Assembly (NCBI GenBank): GCA_016296045.1
Contig: JAEDKB010000087.1
Span: forward strand, 1 to 6,935
DNA: 6,935 nt
Direction: 5' to 3'
Source: Oscillospiraceae bacterium
GTDB lineage: Bacteria > Bacillota > Clostridia > Oscillospirales > Oscillospiraceae
Both the position numbers and the translations under genes were made by a program. Of this stretch, positions 5,182 to 6,935 are shown one piece after another. Each line of letters starts with the position of its first letter. The first letter of the stretch is position 1. The notes beneath the pieces were generated by a model, which saw only the letters and a program-made list of their open reading frames with translations, was not told where the DNA came from and searched no databases.

Positions 5182-5210
5182 ACATATTCCGGCATATCCC
5201 TTCATAGGAT
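5182..5210 (+). promoter_or_regulatory. Possible sigma-E-type promoter for spmAB
   Basis: ACATATT (5182-5188) and CATAGGAT (5203-5210), with a 14-nt spacer, resemble the mother-cell sigma-E pattern (ATATT, then CATA-type -10). The implied start near 5216 leaves a very short leader just covering AGGAGG. The upstream half is good; the -10 is only partly matched. spmAB belongs to the sigma-E regulon in B. subtilis as far as I recall, which supports the reading. Confidence 0.45.
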
Positions 5211-5230
5211 GTTCGCAGGAGGCGAATGAA

Positions 5231-5812
5231 ATGGTAATGAGCATTGTCTGGGCAGGGATGTTAGCGCTTTCCATTTTCTCGGCGTTGATGCGCGGAAGGC
5301 TGGGAGTTCTGACTCCCGCCGCAATGGAAGGAGCCGCCTCCGCGATTACACTGTGTCTTTCACTCGCCGGAGCACTTTGCCTTTGGAGCGGATTTGCAAA
5401 GGTCATGGAACGGGCCGGTATGACCCGGAAGCTCGGCAGACTTCTGCGGCCTTTTTTTCGTCATCTGTTTCCCGAAGCCAGCCGTGACGCACAGGCGCTG
5501 GGGTATCTGACCGCAAACGTTTCTGCAAATCTGCTCGGTCTCGGAAATGCCGCGACACCGATGGGCGTTGCCGCCGTGCGCAGAATGAAGGAGCTTTCCG
5601 GAAAGAGCGGCGCGACGGATGAAATGTGCCTGCTGATCGTCATGAACACCGCCTCGATTCAACTGCTTCCGACCACAGTTGCCTCCGTTCGCGCATCCGC
5701 CGGAGCCGCCGCCCCGTTCGACATTCTCCCCGCTGTCTGGCTGACCTCTGTCTGCTCCGTCAGTGTCGGACTGCTGGCAGCGAAACTGTTCCGGAGATTT
5801 TCCCGTGCTTGA
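5231..5812 (+). CDS. spmA: Spore maturation protein A
   Basis: A 193-aa membrane protein of the SpmA family with the nucleoside-recognition (Gate) fold; B. subtilis SpmA is almost the same length. Spans are visible at about 4-20, 37-56, 88-115, 130-150 and 166-187. The signature NVSANLLGLGNAATPMGVAA (96-115) is strongly conserved in the family. With SpmB it is needed for normal dehydration of the spore core and hence heat resistance; the transported species, if any, is unknown. The start is ATG 5231 with AGGAGG 8 nt upstream (5217-5222). The longer in-frame ATG at 5168 lies in the abrB promoter and has no ribosome site. It overlaps spmB by 8 bp. Confidence 0.93.
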   Translation: MVMSIVWAGMLALSIFSALMRGRLGVLTPAAMEGAASAITLCLSLAGALCLWSGFAKVMERAGMTRKLGRLLRPFFRHLFPEASRDAQALGYLTANVSANLLGLGNAATPMGVAAVRRMKELSGKSGATDEMCLLIVMNTASIQLLPTTVASVRASAGAAAPFDILPAVWLTSVCSVSVGLLAAKLFRRFSRA

Positions 5813-6311
5813 TCTTTTGATTCCTGCCCTGCTGCTGATCGTTTCGGTCATCGCGCTTGCAAAGAAAAAGGACGTGTATTCCGCGCTTCTGGAAGGCGGT
5901 CTGGATGGACTGAAGCTTTTGCTCTCCATCACTCCCGCACTGGTTATGCTTCTGACTGCCGTTTCCCTTTTGCGTGCATCCGGTGCCATTGAGCTTTTAT
6001 CCAAGTGGCTCGCGCCTGTGTCCGCTTTTCTGAAAATTCCCTCCGAAACACTGCCGCTTGTGCTGCTTCGTCCTTTCTCGGGCAGCGCCGCACTGGCTGT
6101 CGGCGCGGATCTGATGCGCGTGTACGGCGCCGACTCTTTGATCGGACGAACCGCCGCAATCATGCTGGGCAGCACGGAAACCACCTTCTATACGATTTCT
6201 GTCTATTTCGGCGCAGCCGGTATCAAAAAGACCCGTTATGCCATTCCTGCCGCGCTGCTTGCCGATCTGACAGGCTTTGCCGTCGCCGCCCTCACAGCAA
6301 GGCTTTTTTAG
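5805..6311 (+). CDS. spmB: Spore maturation protein B
   Basis: A 168-aa partner of SpmA with the same Gate-type membrane fold, slightly shorter than the B. subtilis protein. Hydrophobic spans are at about 4-19, 35-57, 82-100, 113-137 and 146-166. Family motifs are RPFSGSAALA (89-98) and LGSTETTFYTISVYFG (121-136). The start is GTG 5805-5807 (MLDLLIPALL) with GGAG 8 nt upstream, inside the end of spmA; the earlier ATG at 5763 would add a non-family, polar leader. The 8-bp overlap points to coupled translation and equal amounts of the two proteins. It is convergent with the small minus-strand gene; only a weak imperfect hairpin (6319-6352) lies between them. Confidence 0.93.
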   Translation: MLDLLIPALLLIVSVIALAKKKDVYSALLEGGLDGLKLLLSITPALVMLLTAVSLLRASGAIELLSKWLAPVSAFLKIPSETLPLVLLRPFSGSAALAVGADLMRVYGADSLIGRTAAIMLGSTETTFYTISVYFGAAGIKKTRYAIPAALLADLTGFAVAALTARLF

Positions 6312-6318
6312 CACTTTT

Positions 6319-6352
6319 TTAAACTTCAGTCCTTTGCAGGATTCAAATTTAA
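6319..6352. terminator. Weak imperfect hairpin between convergent genes
   Basis: Arms 6319-6332 and 6339-6352 pair over 14 positions with two mismatches and one G-T pair, around the loop TTTGCA. There is no proper T-tract beyond either arm. It is the only candidate terminator for spmB and for the opposing small gene. Confidence 0.3.
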
Positions 6353-6360
6353 GCGGTTTA

Positions 6361-6525
6361 TCATTTTTTGATTTCTTCATCCTGCTGAACAAAAAGCTCT
6401 TCTGCCGTTTGCTGACCTTGCACCAACAGCATTTTTGCTGTGCCGTAATTGCATTGCTCGATTTCAGCAATTGCTTTAGTAACAGCGCGAAATAACGCGC
6501 AGTAAGGTTTTTTGTATTCTTCCAT
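6361..6525 (-). CDS. 54-aa conserved-looking hypothetical protein
   Basis: A short gene on the minus strand, starting ATG 6523-6525 and ending TGA 6361-6363. AAAGGAG lies 7 nt before the start, and a TAGACA-17-TATAGT promoter lies upstream, so expression is well supported. The product (MEEYKKPYCALFRAVTKAI...) is predicted to be almost entirely helical: YCALFRAVTKAIAEIEQ (8-24) and TAKMLLVQGQQTAEELFVQQ (29-48) could form a two-helix hairpin. There is no signal peptide or membrane span. It resembles small Firmicute hypothetical proteins with a YxxLFxxVTxAI-type opening that I recall without a known function. It is divergent from the XRE regulator, with shared operator-like DNA between them, which suggests co-regulation. 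Confidence 0.75.
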   Translation of the reverse strand: MEEYKKPYCALFRAVTKAIAEIEQCNYGTAKMLLVQGQQTAEELFVQQDEEIKK

Positions 6526-6566
6526 AGCCCTTCTCCTTTATTTTCGTTCGGATTTTGCTCCATACT

Positions 6567-6610
6567 GTCTACTATAGTAGATATTTTTCATTATGTCTAC
6601 CATCATAGAC
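6567..6610. promoter_or_regulatory. Pair of matched operator-like dyads
   Basis: GTCTACTATAGTAGAT (6567-6582) and GTCTACCATCATAGAC (6595-6610) share the pattern GTCTA-N6-TAGAY. Their centres are 28 bp apart. The first includes a perfect 14-bp palindrome (6568-6581). They cover the -10 and -35 of the 54-aa gene's promoter, so the likely role is repression. The binding protein is not known: the adjacent XRE protein is one candidate, and an unlinked BlaI/MecI-type repressor is another. Confidence 0.6.
6571..6599 (-). promoter_or_regulatory. Promoter for the 54-aa gene
   Basis: On the minus strand, TAGACA (6594-6599) and TATAGT (6571-6576) are 17 nt apart. The transcript start near 6564 gives a leader of about 38 nt with AAAGGAG. 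Both boxes lie inside the two dyads at 6567-6582 and 6595-6610, so binding there would block RNA polymerase. Confidence 0.7.
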
Positions 6611-6626
6611 GAATAAATATCTTTTT

Positions 6627-6644
6627 TTCGCTAAACTTAGCGAA
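6627..6644. promoter_or_regulatory. Palindrome in the XRE leader
   Basis: TTCGCTAA (6627-6634) and TTAGCGAA (6637-6644) are perfect complements separated by two bases, lying just upstream of the XRE ribosome site. As DNA it has the size and symmetry of an XRE operator (autoregulation); as RNA it would form a hairpin next to AAAGGA. It is unlike the two GTCTA dyads nearby, so two different proteins may bind this region. Confidence 0.5.
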
Positions 6645-6661
6645 GAAAGGATGTGGCAGGT

Positions 6662-6904
6662 ATGATGGAATTCAACCGCGCCGCGGTAGGCTGTGTGATC
6701 CGCCGTCTGCGGAAGGAGCGTGGGCAGTCACAGGAGCTGTTAAGCGGGCTTGCAGGTATTGCGCGCAGTCATCTGGCCATGATCGAAAGCGGCGCAAAGC
6801 AGCCGAATTTTGAGACGATTTGGCGCATTGCAAATGCGCTGCAAATGCCGCCCCACAGTCTTGTGGCACTGATCGAAGAAGAGGCAGAAAAGAACAGCGG
6901 TTGA
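6662..6904 (+). CDS. Small XRE-family helix-turn-helix regulator
   Basis: An 80-aa protein that is essentially one Cro/CI-type HTH domain (residues 8-70). VIRRLRKERGQSQELLSGLA (12-31) contains the first helices, and IARSHLAMIESGAKQPNFET (33-52) the recognition helix and the typical ESGxxxP turn. There is no second ligand-binding or oligomerisation domain. The start is ATG 6662 with AAAGGA 10 nt upstream; ATG 6665 and GTG 6653 in the same frame are possible, but the latter is only 1 nt from the ribosome site. The last codons and the stop lie in the left arm of a hairpin (6890-6929). It is divergent from the 54-aa gene across operator-like palindromes, suggesting it regulates itself, its neighbour, or both. 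A solitary phage-type or toxin-antitoxin regulator cannot be excluded, but no partner gene is visible. Confidence 0.85.
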   Translation: MMEFNRAAVGCVIRRLRKERGQSQELLSGLAGIARSHLAMIESGAKQPNFETIWRIANALQMPPHSLVALIEEEAEKNSG

Positions 6905-6929
6905 AACAATATGTTCAACCGCTGTTCTT
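6890..6929. terminator. Hairpin terminator overlapping the XRE stop
   Basis: Arms 6890-6905 and 6914-6929 are a perfect 16-bp complement (AGAACAGCGGTTGAA core) with the loop ACAATATG. The tail on the plus strand is only mildly T-rich; on the minus strand it continues into TTTTCT. It could serve the XRE gene and a convergent gene beyond the right edge. The stop codon 6902-6904 is inside the left arm. Confidence 0.65.
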
Positions 6930-6935
6930 CTATGT

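Noticed and set aside
5997..6563. 188-codon minus-strand frame spanning the small gene and spmB
   Set aside because: It is the wrong frame relative to the well-signalled 54-aa gene and then runs antisense to spmB. Its start lies upstream of a better ribosome site for the small gene.

Overview
The window looks like chromosomal DNA from an endospore-forming Clostridia-type Firmicute, probably in the Oscillospiraceae/Ruminococcaceae range. Three observations support this: spmA and spmB (spore maturation) with a YtvI-type membrane protein; an AbrB regulator with the clostridial C-terminal four-cysteine tail; and strong Shine-Dalgarno sites with well-formed vegetative promoters. Base composition is moderate rather than AT-rich. 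The family placement is an inference. There is no rRNA, tRNA, CRISPR array, transposase or phage gene.

Layout. Positions 1-305 are non-coding. They hold copy 1 of a roughly 145-bp dispersed repeat, a factor-independent terminator, and a perfect 21-bp inverted repeat that touches the stop codon of the next gene. On the minus strand follow a small acyl-carrier-like protein (306-533, TTG start) and a PheB-type ACT-domain protein (612-1049), each with its own promoter. Divergent from them on the plus strand is a YtvI/AI-2E-type membrane protein (1157-2203). Next is a promoter-led, overlapping pair: a vitamin-type ECF transporter S component (2294-2827) and a DUF436/TIGR01440 (YwlG-like) protein (2817-3362).

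Positions 3363-3795 are a repeat-rich gap with copy 2 of the dispersed repeat (inverted relative to copy 1) and an 82-bp palindromic element. The gap is bracketed by a 13-bp direct repeat. Then come class II fructose-bisphosphate aldolase (3796-4764) and a convergent abrB gene (4864-5112, minus), sharing a perfect bidirectional terminator. Divergent from abrB is the spmA-spmB operon (5231-6311), preceded by a sequence resembling a sigma-E promoter. The right end holds a 54-aa minus-strand gene (6361-6525) that diverges from a small XRE-type regulator (6662-6904) across a region with two matched dyads and one further palindrome.

Most of the window is ordinary housekeeping and sporulation content. 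The parts most worth a second look are the carrier protein lacking serine at the usual phosphopantetheine position, the S component/DUF436 coupling, the mobile-looking repeats, and the small-protein/XRE divergon with its operator-like dyads.
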